Assembly: GCF_000003815.2 (NCBI RefSeq)
Contig: NC_049989.1
Coordinates: 22,158,962-22,222,961, forward strand
Direction of reading: 5' to 3'
Length of the DNA stretch: 64,000 bases
Origin: Branchiostoma floridae
Taxonomy: Eukaryota > Chordata > Leptocardii > Amphioxiformes > Branchiostomatidae
How positions within the stretch are numbered: the stretch's first letter is position 1; the number at the start of each line of letters is the position of its first letter. A program made the translations under genes and the position numbers. Of the stretch, positions 36,281-64,000 are shown one piece after another. Below the pieces are notes generated by a model. It did no database searches and was not told where the DNA came from. It saw only the letters and a program-made list of their open reading frames with translations.

Positions 36281-36340
36281 AAAGATAGAAGGACGATATG
36301 AACACTGCCTTAAAAGTGTTCACATCGTCCTCCTATCTTT
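36281..36340. other. Near-perfect hairpin, 26-bp stem, 8-base loop
   Basis: The left arm 36281-36306 and right arm 36315-36340 pair at 24 of 26 positions, with loop gccttaaa. The size fits a miRNA-like precursor or a very short foldback element. It lies between repeat copies C and D, and there is no expression evidence. Confidence 0.75.
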
Positions 36341-36389
36341 GCATAACCTAGCGCTGTGTCACAAAGACTTTGTCACTTGTGTTCTTTAT

Positions 36390-36860
36390 ACAAGCTCAGA
36401 GGGTGCATGAAGGTTGTCGAAGGGTTCCATAACTTATAAGACTCATTAGGACTTTACGTGATATAGATTGTATATGCTTTGTCTGACCCTTGCCTTTTCC
36501 ATCATGACCTCAGAGAAAAGCGACCTGCAGGTCGATTTGAGCTTTCAAGAATAAAGAAAGGTTCAAACAAACAAAGACCTCGACCTAAAAGGAATGTTGT
36601 ATATTAGGTAATGATGATGATGGCTGCTTCTTCGTATCCGAAGATCATTGGGAATTCGAAGGTTGTCCTCGGTCTCCTATGCACGCTCACAAAGAAACTA
36701 ATTATAGGACATGTCATGTACTAGTAACATTTTGTGAAGACGCCATTTTGTATTTTTGAAGGACGAATTCGAAGAACCGCCAAATGCCCTCCAATAGTTT
36801 CTATGAGCCCCTTCCTCTTTATGTTGACGCTAACCTCATGCCTATCCATTCTTTCTTGTT
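36390..36860 (+). repeat. Composite dispersed repeat, copy D
   Basis: It has the same LINE-tail-like module and gacctcgaccta module as copy A. The segment around it (agcgctgtgtca and gacttgtgtt-like blocks at 36345-36420 and 36905-36990) is duplicated about 560 bases apart. Confidence 0.7.
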
Positions 36861-36999
36861 ATATTTAAGCGCTCACAATTTCCTCCTGTCTTTACATAAC
36901 ATGAACATTACATAGCGCTGTGTCAAACTTTTGCTAAGTTTGAAGACTTTGTTACTTGTGTTGGTCATACAAGGTCAGAGGGTGCCTGAAGGTTGTCAA

Positions 37000-39065
37000 A
37001 GCGTCTCGTAGATGTGAAGAAAATTCGCGATAGTCATGCGGTTTAGAGGAGCGATGTCTAGAGTTTCATTCATCATTATTTTTCTATCGAAAAAAATCAC
37101 TCTTTATTCATTAAACTTGTTGTCGAATCTAATTAAACTGTAACAAAAAGACCAGCCAGCCGCCAAGCCACGTAGTGAATCGAACACGAATCGAACCGTT
37201 TTTATTTGCAGCTCGAAGTGTTCCGCGGTTCTTAGCAACGTCGTTGCTGAGGAATTTGGCTTGTCGCGTGACAGTTGGATGAAATTTCACCCGACTTTAA
37301 CAGCTCTTTTAAACCTACTTGGTGGCCATTTTACAAAGATTGCGTTATATGTACAAGAAGGGAACACCGTGTGCTCTCTGTATAAACCGTATTTGTGGGA
37401 TTTTACGGCAATTAAAGTTCGTTTTATGGTCATATTTGTTACATAGTAAAATTAGCAAAATGGCGGTGTCGTACGGGACAAAAATTTCGACGAATTTCAC
37501 ATTGAGGGCATTTGCATTACGCCCTCAATTCTATCTTTAATGACTAGCGAATTAGATTTGTCGAATCTTCGACTACAAGTCATGTGAAGATCCTGTTGGT
37601 TTGAAATTTGGAAAGGTTTGAAAGTCCATGTGTATCGGGGTCACCTTATCGACTGTTTTACGCGCAAATACTGCAAGTTGTTGGTGTAGCTGATTCGAGT
37701 ACAGCTGGCTTTTTAACACAAGTTGCGGTACCGATGGACATTTCCGGCATTGTCAGAGGACGCACATAGAATAAAGCAGTGTTGAGACGGACTGAATTAG
37801 CAAATGCTACATTGGTCTTACGACAATTAGGACGCAAATACGGCGGTGCGTGTCTGGCGCGGGCACCGTAGAACGGGCGTTGACGCAAGGGAGGAAGCGT
37901 TCTTTTTTGAATGCCTTTGATGAGGTGCCCTCGTGCGATTGGGAAAAAAGCCCATTACTACCGCGAAATGGATAGCATGTCATATACCTACTGAAAGAAG
38001 AGAATTCGGACTATTCTGTGCACTAAATTTTCCGTTTATTTTCAAATCTGTCACGAGGTAAAAAAGCGTTGGAAATTGCACTAAAATCAACTGATTTCAG
38101 GTTATAAAATCAAATGGATACAGCTAGACAAATCTGCTAAAAATCCAAAGGAGTGAAGTGAGAAGCTTTAAAGTTGTATATGCGATGAAATGATGAATAT
38201 AGATAGTTGTAAACTCAAGCGGCAAGCTTTCTTGCACGTAGTCCCAACACCCGGGGGTCATGGAACGTAGAACTGTCCCAAAACGGCGCGCGGTTCGCTA
38301 CGGCAGTCAGTTAGAACTTTTGAAGTTAGATTTATATCATCTCGGATTGGCATATCAACTTGAAAGTTGGAATTTATATACGGGGGACCAGTGTTAGCTT
38401 GGTTCCGGTCAAAGATTTGATATCTATGGGACGAAGACCTGTCCAGAGTCGATAATTACTGAAAAAGTCAAATCGGGGGCGTTCTATTCTGGAGTCAAAA
38501 TTATGACATGGCTTCGCGCGGATTGGCGGCATTTGCATTACGCCCTCAAAATCTATGATGAGTCTTATACCGACAGAAACTACAATGTTTGCTCTTTCTT
38601 GTGGTCCCAAATTCCTGTTGGTTTGAAATCTACAACAGGTAAAAAATATGAGGGGAAATTACACGAAAATCACGAGATTTCGGGCCGTATTTTTGACGGG
38701 AAAACGATACACGATCATACACTATCGGTTCAAAAATCCGTAGACATAACAATTTTTTTTAACAGTCTAAAATATTGTAAATAACTTGAAATTAGTAAGA
38801 TAAAAGGTTATGTACTCCTGCGATAAGCTCTCCTGTAGGGGGTGTTGACGCCCGAAGTCATAGAACGGACTACTTTCTCTCGCGGAAGGAAAATAAAAAA
38901 GCCTCGAACTCTCGACGTGGCGTGGCGGCTGCAGCCATCGCCATTTGTTGGCCCCTCAACTACAGAAAAGGCCAGAGGGCAAATGGCACTAGGATGCCCA
39001 TTCAGAACCTGCCATCGACTTGCATTAAGTTTCTATAGTTGTAAAAATATTGAATCCAACCTAAA
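37000..39065. other. Intergenic with a weak internal duplication
   Basis: The motif ggcatttgcattacgccctc occurs at 37507 and 38526, and gttggtttgaaat nearby in both, which suggests two diverged copies of an element about 1 kb apart. No coding region is recognised. Confidence 0.4.
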
Positions 39066-39470
39066 GTTTGCCCAGCTGTAAACGTTGTAATTTACACCTT
39101 AATTGGCAGTACTAAAGCTAAACAGGTCCAAACAGTGGCAATGCTGATTGCATCTGTCAACCTTCGAAGGAAAGACCTCGACCTTTAAGGAGTGCAGTAT
39201 CTTCGGCAATACAAATGAACAAATTATAGCAGCAAGGACATGTCATAACCTTTTGTGAAGACGCCATCTTGTATTTTTGAAGGACAAGCGTGCCACGCGA
39301 GTACGCTGTCCTCACCTGACATGCCCCTTGTAATTGTCTCCATCGGGCTCGAATAACCGCCAAATATCCTGAGTCTTGGACCTCTAGTTTTCTCTGAGCT
39401 CCCCTTCTTTGTGCGTTAAGACACCAACTAACCTCATCCCTATCCATTCATGAAGTTTCATCATAGTCCT
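39066..39470 (+). repeat. Dispersed repeat, copy E
   Basis: It matches copy C from gcccagctgtaaacgttgta through the acctcgacctttaagg module to ccaaatatcctgagtcttgg. Confidence 0.7.
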
Positions 39471-39929
39471 CCTATATTTGCATAACCAAACATAACTATA
39501 CAAATTATGATTCTGCTATGACCAACCTATATATGAAAAGAAGTATATTTTAGGAAGAAAGTTAGGGATTTTTGTAAAATATGCCTTTCAGGAACCCGTT
39601 GCCATGGCAACACGAAAAATCATGAAATTTCGCTATTTCGCTATATATTACCCCACCCCGGGGGACCTACAAGTGGCAAGCATGTTGTTGCTTACAAACA
39701 GGAGGGTTTCCAGGTGACAGTGCGCCTTTAGCGGAATGTTTGTAGACTAATCCTTTATATTGCAAACGCGAAATAATGACACAAAAGTGTAAAAAAAAAG
39801 GTGTCAAAAAATGGTAGTATATCTGAGATTTCTTTGTTCTAGGATATTTCAAATTTGAGCCCAAATTATTCCGTAGTATAGAGCATCCAAAGCATCAAAA
39901 GTTGACCATATATAATTAGTTTCTCAGAA

Positions 39930-40590
39930 TTTGACTTTTTAAATAAACTTTTGCAGTTTAACGGTAATAACACCATGTTTTTGCACGTCTAAAAGTCCCA
40001 AGCTGCGTTCTAAGACGTAATTGTTGTCTCACAGAAAGAATATCAAAAAGCAGAGAAAAAAAATACTGGAAATATAGATTTTCCTCATTAAAGCTGCAAA
40101 TAAAGTCCAAATTTGCATAATTTGCACTTCATTATGTACATCTCTGCCAAACATACCTATATGCTAAATATCATAGAAATTCATCGTTCCTATGTTCCGT
40201 TATGCTTCTTGGAAGATTTTGACAAAATTGCCGCTGCAGTTCCAGAGCAAGCCGCTAGGGGGCCCAAACCTATATACATTTTCCTTACGTCAGAAGCTAT
40301 CTGCCACCAAGAAATCAAGACCATAGCATGTTCAGGTCAAAAGATACAAAAAATCGAAGTTCTGCTGCGGTACCAAGGTCACACACCGGGGGGACCAAAA
40401 TCGACCTTGACCTTTGTCTTCCAAACACCTACCCACATACCAAATATCATTACAATCCATTTAGAAGTTCAAAAGTTATGCTGGCCACAAATATGCGGAC
40501 ACACACACACAGACAGACAGACACACAGACACAAACACACACAGACACACCAAAAAATATACCTCCATTTTTCATGGAGGTAATAAATAG
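39930..40590 (+). repeat. Probable dispersed element ending in a hairpin
   Basis: The sequence ends with (ACAGAC)n-like simple repeat and tacctccatttttcatggag, a perfect short hairpin, then gtaataaa. I recall this ending from repeats in other marine invertebrate genomes, but I can name no family. The left border is not resolved. Confidence 0.45.
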
Positions 40591-40600
40591 CCTGGGTACC

Positions 40601-40650
40601 ATCCTATTTCAACCGGGGCTCCTTACCCAGGCTAGATCAAAACACCGCAA
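40601..40650. repeat. Short inverted repeat tagcctgggta
   Basis: tagcctgggtaccatcc and the inverse acccaggcta enclose about 20 bases. The same half-motif tagcctgggtaccgtcc occurs near 19975. It may be a very small foldback element. Confidence 0.4.
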
Positions 40651-40704
40651 CCCTGGATACGAGACGTGCCCCTAACGTGCCCAGGGTACGAGTCATCAAG
40701 AAGA

Positions 40705-40760
40705 AGTGCTTCCGGTTGACTTGATCACTTCCGTTCTGCCCCGATATTTCCGGAAGACTG
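40705..40760 (+). promoter_or_regulatory. Candidate MTMR2 promoter with ETS-like sites
   Basis: Within 90 bases before the ATG there are CTTCCGG (40709-40715), CACTTCCG near 40727 and the palindrome TTCCGGAA (40748-40755). No TATA box is seen. Clustered ETS-type sites are common in TATA-less housekeeping promoters. The assignment is from position and motif only. Confidence 0.4.
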
Positions 40761-40794
40761 GCTTGTTCGTCTTCGCCAGACGTTATCGCACGAC

Positions 40795-57451
<16,657 letters not shown>

Positions 57452-58917
57452 CCTCCCCAGCCCTGATTCGTCACCTACACAGGCTGTTACAGTTAGTGTG
57501 TAGCCTCCCCAGCCCTGATTCGTCACCTACACAGGCTGTTACAGTTAGTGTGTAGCCTCCCCAGCCCACACAGGCTGTTACAGTTAGTGTGTAGCCTCCC
57601 CAGCCCTGATTCGTCACCTACACAGGCTGTTACAGTTAGTGTGTAGCCCCCCCGGCCCTGATTCGTCACCTACACAGGCTGTTACAGTTAGTGTGTAGCC
57701 TCCCCAGCCCTGATTCGTCGCCTACACAGGCTGTTACAGTTAGTGTGTAGCCTCCCCGGCCCACACAGGCTGTTACAGTTAGTGTGTAGCCTCCCCAGCC
57801 CTGATTCGTCGCCTACACAGGCTGTTACAGTTAGTGTGTAGCCTCCCCGGCCCTGATTCGTCACCCACACAGGCTGTTACAGTTAGTGTGTAGCCTCCCC
57901 AGCCCTGATTCGTCGCCTACACAGGCTGTTACAGTTAGTGTGTAGCCTCCCCAGCCCTGATTCGTCGCCTACACAGGCTGTTACAGTTAGTGTGTAGCCT
58001 CCCCAGCCCTGATTCGTCGCCTACACAGGCTGTTACAGTTAGTGTGTAGCCTCCCCAGCCCTGATTCGTCGCCTACACAGGCTGTTACAGTTAGTGTGTA
58101 GCCTCCCCAGCCCTGATTCGTCGCCTACACAGGCTGTTACAGTTAGTGTGTAGCCTCCCCAGCCCACACAGGCTGTTACAGTTAGTGTGTAGCCTCCCCG
58201 GCCCTGATTCGTCACCTACAAAGGCTGTTACAGTTAGTGTGTAGCCTCCCCAGCCCATACAGGCTGTTACAGTTAGTGTGTAGCCTCCCAGCTCAATTCT
58301 TACACTTGACAAGCCATTACTGTAAGTATGCAACCTCCCCACCTACTAAAGATCTCTTGTTTACGTCCTATTATTGTGAGATGATATCAGCTGAGAGGTG
58401 AAGATGTTCATAATTATGTTGTTTTTAATGCAGCAACTCAAGTTTTCAGCTTGTTCATGACACTAATAGGGTTATACTGGGCCACTCTGAGTTACTGTCG
58501 TGTCATACGACTAGATTAAGCCTTAGGTCTTAGTACTACAAATCATGAGAGATGAGTTCCAGAAAAGATATCATGAAGTCACTGGTTGAGCCAAAGTCCT
58601 AGATTAAGTTTTGTAACTCAGTTGTATGCAGACATTGTACACTTTTAAGGTGTTAGGTTTTATTGTCTGCAAATGTTTAATGATATCATGTAATGTCCTT
58701 TCTTTGGAATTAAGAGAGAATGGGACAGGTATAATTTTTGTTGAAGCTTGTCAAATTCAGGAGAGAACGCTAATCTGTAGATTTCAACAGAAGAATAACC
58801 CAGTCTTGATTTTTTACTTACAGTTGAGGACATTTGTCCTGGATAAAGTGACATACAATGTACAAGCATTATCATGTATGGGGAATATATGATGTTAATT
58901 TTGAAAAAACTAAAGGT

Positions 58918-58923
58918 AATAAA
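58918..58923 (+). terminator. Candidate MTMR2 polyadenylation signal
   Basis: AATAAA about 1.47 kb after the stop codon, the first clean hexamer downstream of the stop-codon array. Confidence 0.45.
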
Positions 58924-59594
58924 TAATTCATGAGAAACTATATTCGGACTTTCTCTTTATTTTTCCATGTTAGATAGTAAAGGTCAATACAATATTAAAG
59001 GTCATATGAAAATGTCACAAAAGTTTGGGCCATGCAGACCTGTTTCAGATATCATCAAAATCTTGGTCAAACCTGGTACAAATCTTATATGATGCCCTCA
59101 GAAATGTAGTGTACGTTTGAATGCAATAGTTTACCCTTAAATTTGTTCCACATCATGGGCAATGGCAGGTGCCTTGCTGCATTTGAATGCCCAAACCCTG
59201 CACCCTGCTTATGTATGAGGTACATGTAACAACAATAATCAGGGCTCGAAATGCAACATGTACAGTCAGTCAATAAGGTAAATTTGAGCTGTGATACCTC
59301 TGATGTCTACATGCACTTAACCCACACCATCCCCATTCCAGATATATCTTTATCTTTTATCTTTTATGATATATACATGCAAGTGTTAAACTTGTAGATT
59401 TTCATTTATCATACAAACATGATTTGCCCCATATCTAAATATTTAATAAGTTCAGTCATAGTTCCTAAAATCTCCAGGACCTCTTCCATCAGAGTTGTGC
59501 AGGTAGAACCTGTCTAGTGCAGGTGAGTTTGCACCTGTGTAGGTGTGCAGAACAGGTGTCTGTAACCCCAACAGTGGACCTGCCACAGAGTTTG

Positions 59595-62500
59595 CTACAT
59601 CAGCTGCGGCAGCCGCCTCCTCACTAAGAACCCGACTCCATTCCCGATGACTGCGCCGCACACGAGCATCGCCACCGCGGTCCCCACCAGAACACCTGCA
59701 AAACACAGCACGCTTGTTACACTGTAAGCACTTGCATTTGTAGTTTGATTGCGTGTTCTACGCGGCATAGAATAAGCGCCTTTGGATGCCCAACCTAGGT
59801 AAGTTATCTCGATCGTTTGAAGACTTTATAGAGTTCTTTGGGTGTCCAAATGCAATGCAACAGCTAAACAGAATGTTGTAGAGTACGTCAAAAAGCAAAA
59901 AGCCAAACCTCGTAAGTTGTACTTGTACAAACGTTCCAACTGGGACAAATTCCGTGATGAAATGGAAGACTACAAAACTCATTTCCTAGAATTGGTAGAA
60001 GACGACGTAGATGTGAACGAGCTCTACAACAATTTCACTCAAAAACTATCCATGTGTGTTGATAAATATGTACCTACCAAAATGTCTAGCGGCAAGAAAC
60101 ATCTCCCTTACATAACCCCTGAACTTAAGCGAATGATGAGAAAAAGAGACCGTTTTTACAGAAAAACAATTGGTCAAAACTCAACTGAAAGGAAAGACAA
60201 ACTAAACCAGTTCAAGAAAGACATTAATAAGAAGATGAAAGAGTGTTACTGGAAATACATTGAGGATGTAGTGCTTGACATGGACGTAACTGACCCCGAA
60301 CAAAGCCATGCTACTTCCACAAGTAAGCAAGGTACCAAAAAGTTCTGGAGTTTCCTGAAGAGCATGAAGTCAGAAAGAGCTGGAGTCTCTAATCTTAGAA
60401 ACGAAGGCACACTGATTTCGGACAACAAGGAAAAAGCCGATCTATTAAACCAACAGTTCCAATCTGTGTTCTCCACTGAACCTCCTGATGACGCTATGCC
60501 TGACATGGGGCCTAGCCCGCATCCCCCAATGAAGGATATCAACATCGACACAAATGGGATAAATGAACTACTGGCTAATCTAAACCCTCACAAAGCATGT
60601 GGCCCTGACCATGTCCATGCTTGTGTGCTGAAAGAACTAAGCTCCACACTAAGCCCAATCCTCCAAGCCATCTTCCAGAAAAGCCTCGACACTGGCTCTG
60701 TGCCAGAGGCCTGGAAGGAGGCTAACATAGCTCCCGTCTACAAAAAAGGGAACCGCCTAGACCCGGCAAATTACCGACCAATTTCGTTGACATGTATATG
60801 CTCTAAAATCATGGAACACGTTATAGCTAGTACTATGATGAATCACTTTGACTCCAACAACATTCTCTATGATCTCCAACACGGGTTTAGACATAGTAGG
60901 TCATGTGAATCTCAACTCTTGTCACTTACGGATGACCTGGCACATAACAGGGAAAATGGGATTCAGACTGATCTCATAATCATGGACTTTGCAAAAGCCT
61001 TTGACAAGGTCCCCCACTTACGGTTAATACACAAACTCCAGTTTTATGGTATTACAGGTAAAACCTTAACCTGGATCCAGAACTTCCTTCAGGGCCGTTC
61101 ACAGACAGTAGTACTAGACGGTGAGCGCTCTGACCCTGTACCTGTAACCTCTGGCGTTCCTCAGGGAACAGTCTTAGGGCCAATATTGTTTCTAGCTTAC
61201 ATTAACGACCTGCCATCACATGCTGCACATGCAAAAGTCCGACTATTTGCCGATGATTGTATTTTGCAGATGAGTGTGAAGACAAAGAATGATTGTGAAA
61301 AACTCCAGCACGACATAAATAGCATTTGTTCATGGGAGAAGACGTGGCTTATGGCCTTTAATCCGTCCAAATGCGAAGTAATGTCGGTCCCAGCCTCCAG
61401 AAACCCGATAACATTCCCCTACTCACTCCACCAACACCCCTTGACCAAGGTAAGTTCCACAAAATATCTTGGCCTTCATATGTCTCCCAACTTGACCTGG
61501 GGCAAACACGTTGAAAAAACTACATCAAAAGCTAACAGGACATTGGGAATGTTACGACGCTGCCTGCGGATATCCAGCACTGCGGCCAAAGAGAGAGCCT
61601 ACATGGCTCTGGTTCGACCATGTCTCGAGTACGGCTGTAGTGTTTGGGACCCTCACACCAAGGCCCAGGTGAGTAGCCTAGAGATGGTACAACGAAGAGC
61701 TGCCCGATATGTATTTAACGATTACAGACGCACAAGCTCAGTTACCTCCATGCTTCACAATCTTGGCTGGCAGTCCCTCGAACTTAGAAGGAAGATTGCC
61801 CGCCAGGTCACCTTGTACAAAATCATCAACAACATCATGTACGTACCTCACACGACCATGCTTGTCCCGGTGGCTCGATGCTCCCGCCGCACCAATCACT
61901 CACAAACATTGCAGGCCATCGCGTGCAGGAACAACTACTACAGGCTCTCGTTCTTCCCTCGTACCATCAGAGAGTGGAATGGACTTGAGCCTGGTGTGGC
62001 GGAGGCGGGGTCTCTCTCCCAGTTCAAAACTGAGCTGGGGAGGACCCTGCTGCATTGAGCCACCCCCACACGTCTTGTATATATGTAAATACGTGTCCTA
62101 TTAACCCACTTAATTCACCTGTCCTGTCTTTTTGCACACAGAAAATCAGTTTGTTTTTATTTCCCTCAGCATTTTCCTTCATTTTTCCCATGTCTATTTG
62201 TTCTGGTCACTTGTATTGTAATTAAACCATGCGTAGTCTGCCAATAATCTCAAAAAATTGAGGCTAGGCAGTAGGAAAGAAGAAGAAGATGTCTTTAATT
62301 TCTGAATTTTTTGCAAGTGTTTTTTTCTGTTCGAAAACCGCCTGGGGCACTAAATGATCGAATTCAAAGCCTTTGAAACAAGTGTGGCAGCACCTGATTC
62401 GTTAGGAAGGTTTTTTTATTTATTTATTTATTTAGTTAGTTCTTTGCAAGCCACCAGTGTTTTCCCTGCCTACATTTCAGTCTGACTGGATCTACTGTCA

Positions 62501-64000
62501 GTGTTAACCAGTGATGTAATGGTTAGCGTTACCAACTGCCAGAACCTATTCACAGATGCAGTAGGATAGTTGCACTGTAGTTCAAATATCCATCAACCGA
62601 TTTTAATGAGCAGATCTCCCCAAAGCAGATCCACCATCTAGCTGCCTTCAGAAGGGCCCGAAAGAACCTTACAGTTGCCTGCAGCGCAGCCGACCGATGA
62701 TGATGATGATTACATCGATGGATATTGGAGATCTTTGCACTATACAATCCAAAGGCAATCATCTGCCAACATTTAGGCTGCTACCTAAAGTGTATAGCTT
62801 CTATAAGAGTGAAGAGTGTGGTCTCAATCTTGACCCAGTTTACATGTGTATATCCCCCTTATCACAGTTCCTGACTCGAGCAGATTTTCTGTTCTTCCCT
62901 AATCCATCTGTTGTTCTGCCAGGAGAGTCATTGAACCATGGACTAAGTACAAACACTCGGTAGAATGTGTACAAATTACTTTATCATCCAGGACTCTAAG
63001 GCAAGTCGTAGATTGATTGAAGGACGACACTGACAGGAACGAGACCTTACCTGTGCCGTACGTGACAGGTGTGTTTGGCGCTTGGTCACAGCTGTCGGGC
63101 GTTGACGCCGGAGGGGTTGCCATGGTAACAGCAGGTGATGATGCAGGGTTGTTGCTGTCCGTGATGGGTGATGACGCGGTGGTTGCCGGGACGACGGTGT
63201 CGATGCAGATGACCCCCGCGCCGTCACACGGTGCCAGCTGCCAGCCGGAGTTCGGGCACGCCAGGATGGAGGTTTCCGTCCCTGCACACTGCACGCCGGA
63301 CAGCCAGCTCCGGGGGGTGGAGCGCGCGGATCTGGGGAATGGTAGTAAAGACAGATCAACTGAATTTTAAAATAATGCCAATGCAGTGGAAAATCAACAT
63401 GAAAACACGGTCTGAAGTTTGTAGCTCCGTACACACACAGCTTTGAGAAATGAAAACAGCTGTAGAGTTTTCAGCTGATTTTTCAATGAATTTCAGATTG
63501 TAACTTGTCTAGAAAAAAGGGAGTTGACGGTGAGACGGGTTCGTAGCCTGGTGTAACTAAGCTGCCTGCGGGCCACACGAGCACTTCGCAAACAAACAAG
63601 TAAACAAACAAGACTTACCTTGGCGAGAGGGGTTCATCGACACAGTACGTTGCCTGACTTGCGTCGTCGTACCCCACTTGACACTTCACAAACAAAAGAA
63701 CAAACAAGACTTACCTCAGCGAGACGGGTTCATTGACGCAGTACGCCGCCTGACTTGTATCGTCGTACCCGAGCTGCCTGCAGGCCACCCGAGCTCTCCA
63801 CAAACAAGTAAAAGTAAACAAACAAACAAACAAGACTTACTTCGGCGAGACGGGCTCATCGACACAGTATGTTGCCTGACTCGCATCGTCGTACCCCAGT
63901 TCCCTGCAGGCCACCCGAGCGCTCGACATGTCCCAGCCACTGCTGCACACCCCTCCCCACACACCAGTGGTACGTTCCAGCTGGAGCTCTCCCGCTGTCC
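59595..64000 (-). CDS. SRCR-domain type I membrane protein, 3' part (gene continues beyond the window)
   Basis: Exons in transcript order: 63841-64000 (enters from outside), 63051-63331, 59595-59695 with stop at 59595-59597. Phases close. The first two give one scavenger receptor Cys-rich domain: GELQLERTTGVWGGVCSSGWD, VACRELGYDDASQATYC, then GVQCAGTETSILACP and a final GVICID. A Ser/Thr/Pro stalk of about 50 residues follows, then one membrane helix VLVGTAVAMLVCGAVIG and a short basic tail RRRLPQLM. SRCR proteins are extracellular binding modules, often on immune or epithelial cells; ligand and number of further domains are unknown here. The last intron (59696-63050) hosts a non-LTR retrotransposon. 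The exon at 63841 has a donor-side repeat array. Confidence 0.88.
59842..62290 (+). mobile_element. 5'-truncated non-LTR retrotransposon with intact RT ORF
   Basis: An uninterrupted frame of about 738 codons (59842-62058) codes a reverse transcriptase of the Jockey/CR1 clade group: NYRPISLTCICSKIMEHVI, DFAKAFDKVPH, TSGVPQGTVLGPILFLAYIN, the catalytic LFADDCILQ, and the C-terminal RAYMALVRPCLEYGCSVWDP thumb-like region. The endonuclease domain that should precede it is missing and a stop codon lies at 59818, so the copy is 5'-truncated. The 3' UTR runs to about 62290 and ends in a gaagaagaag stretch. It is inside the last intron of the SRCR gene, opposite strand. The lack of stops means a recent insertion. 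Not able to move itself without the endonuclease. Confidence 0.93.
63555..63930 (-). repeat. Donor-side repeats at the SRCR exon (~110-bp unit, 3 copies)
   Basis: On the minus strand the exon end coding VACRELGYDDASQATYCVDEPVS with a donor gtaagt recurs near 63716-63800 (RVACRQLGYDDTSQAAYC) and 63620-63680, with a fragment near 63560. (caaa)n lies between. The copy at 63841 is the one that joins the next exon in phase. Confidence 0.82.

Overview
The window is animal genomic DNA and most resembles a cephalochordate (amphioxus, Branchiostoma). The reasons are intron-rich chordate-type genes, deuterostome families (UNC93, SRCR, VLR-like LRR), a dense load of small inverted-repeat transposons and 5S/tRNA-derived SINEs, and many minisatellites that straddle exon-intron borders, which I recall being described in amphioxus. 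Species-level assignment is inference. Four N runs (20537-21211, 24868-24967, 27033-27132, 30466-30565) show it is a scaffold.

Layout: (1) 2602-11075, minus strand: an 11-exon UNC93-family membrane protein; every splice phase closes and gives 740 residues. (2) 11076-18419: intergenic DNA with a LINE fragment and nested inverted-repeat elements. (3) 18420-22438, plus strand: an L-serine/L-threonine dehydratase (SDS/SDSL type), with part lost in an N gap. (4) 24968-26433, minus strand: a secreted VLR-like LRR protein, its 3' end lost in a gap. (5) 26434-40700: gene-poor, with a 2-kb minisatellite, dispersed repeats, nested MITEs and a hairpin. (6) 40795-57451, plus strand: an 18-exon myotubularin closest to MTMR2; 670 residues if a frame-breaking 53-bp duplication in exon 16 is discounted. 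(7) 59595-64000, minus strand: the 3' part of a type I membrane SRCR protein whose last intron holds a 5'-truncated non-LTR retrotransposon with an intact RT ORF.

The most striking signal is not a gene. At least 10 of the 18 MTMR2 exons, four or more UNC93 exon borders, the dehydratase start codon and an SRCR exon end each sit inside a tandem array. The repeat unit contains the exon edge plus its splice site (or start or stop codon), so the locus offers up to 18 near-identical copies of one coding border. The extreme case is 16 copies of the MTMR2 catalytic CX5R loop, almost all followed by a GT donor. Donor-side arrays have the real copy first and acceptor-side arrays have it last, so all gene models here used the copy that keeps reading frame and family homology.

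The genes do not form a pathway. They act in separate places: UNC93 and SRCR in membranes, the dehydratase in amino-acid catabolism, the LRR protein outside the cell, and MTMR2 in endosomal phosphoinositide turnover.
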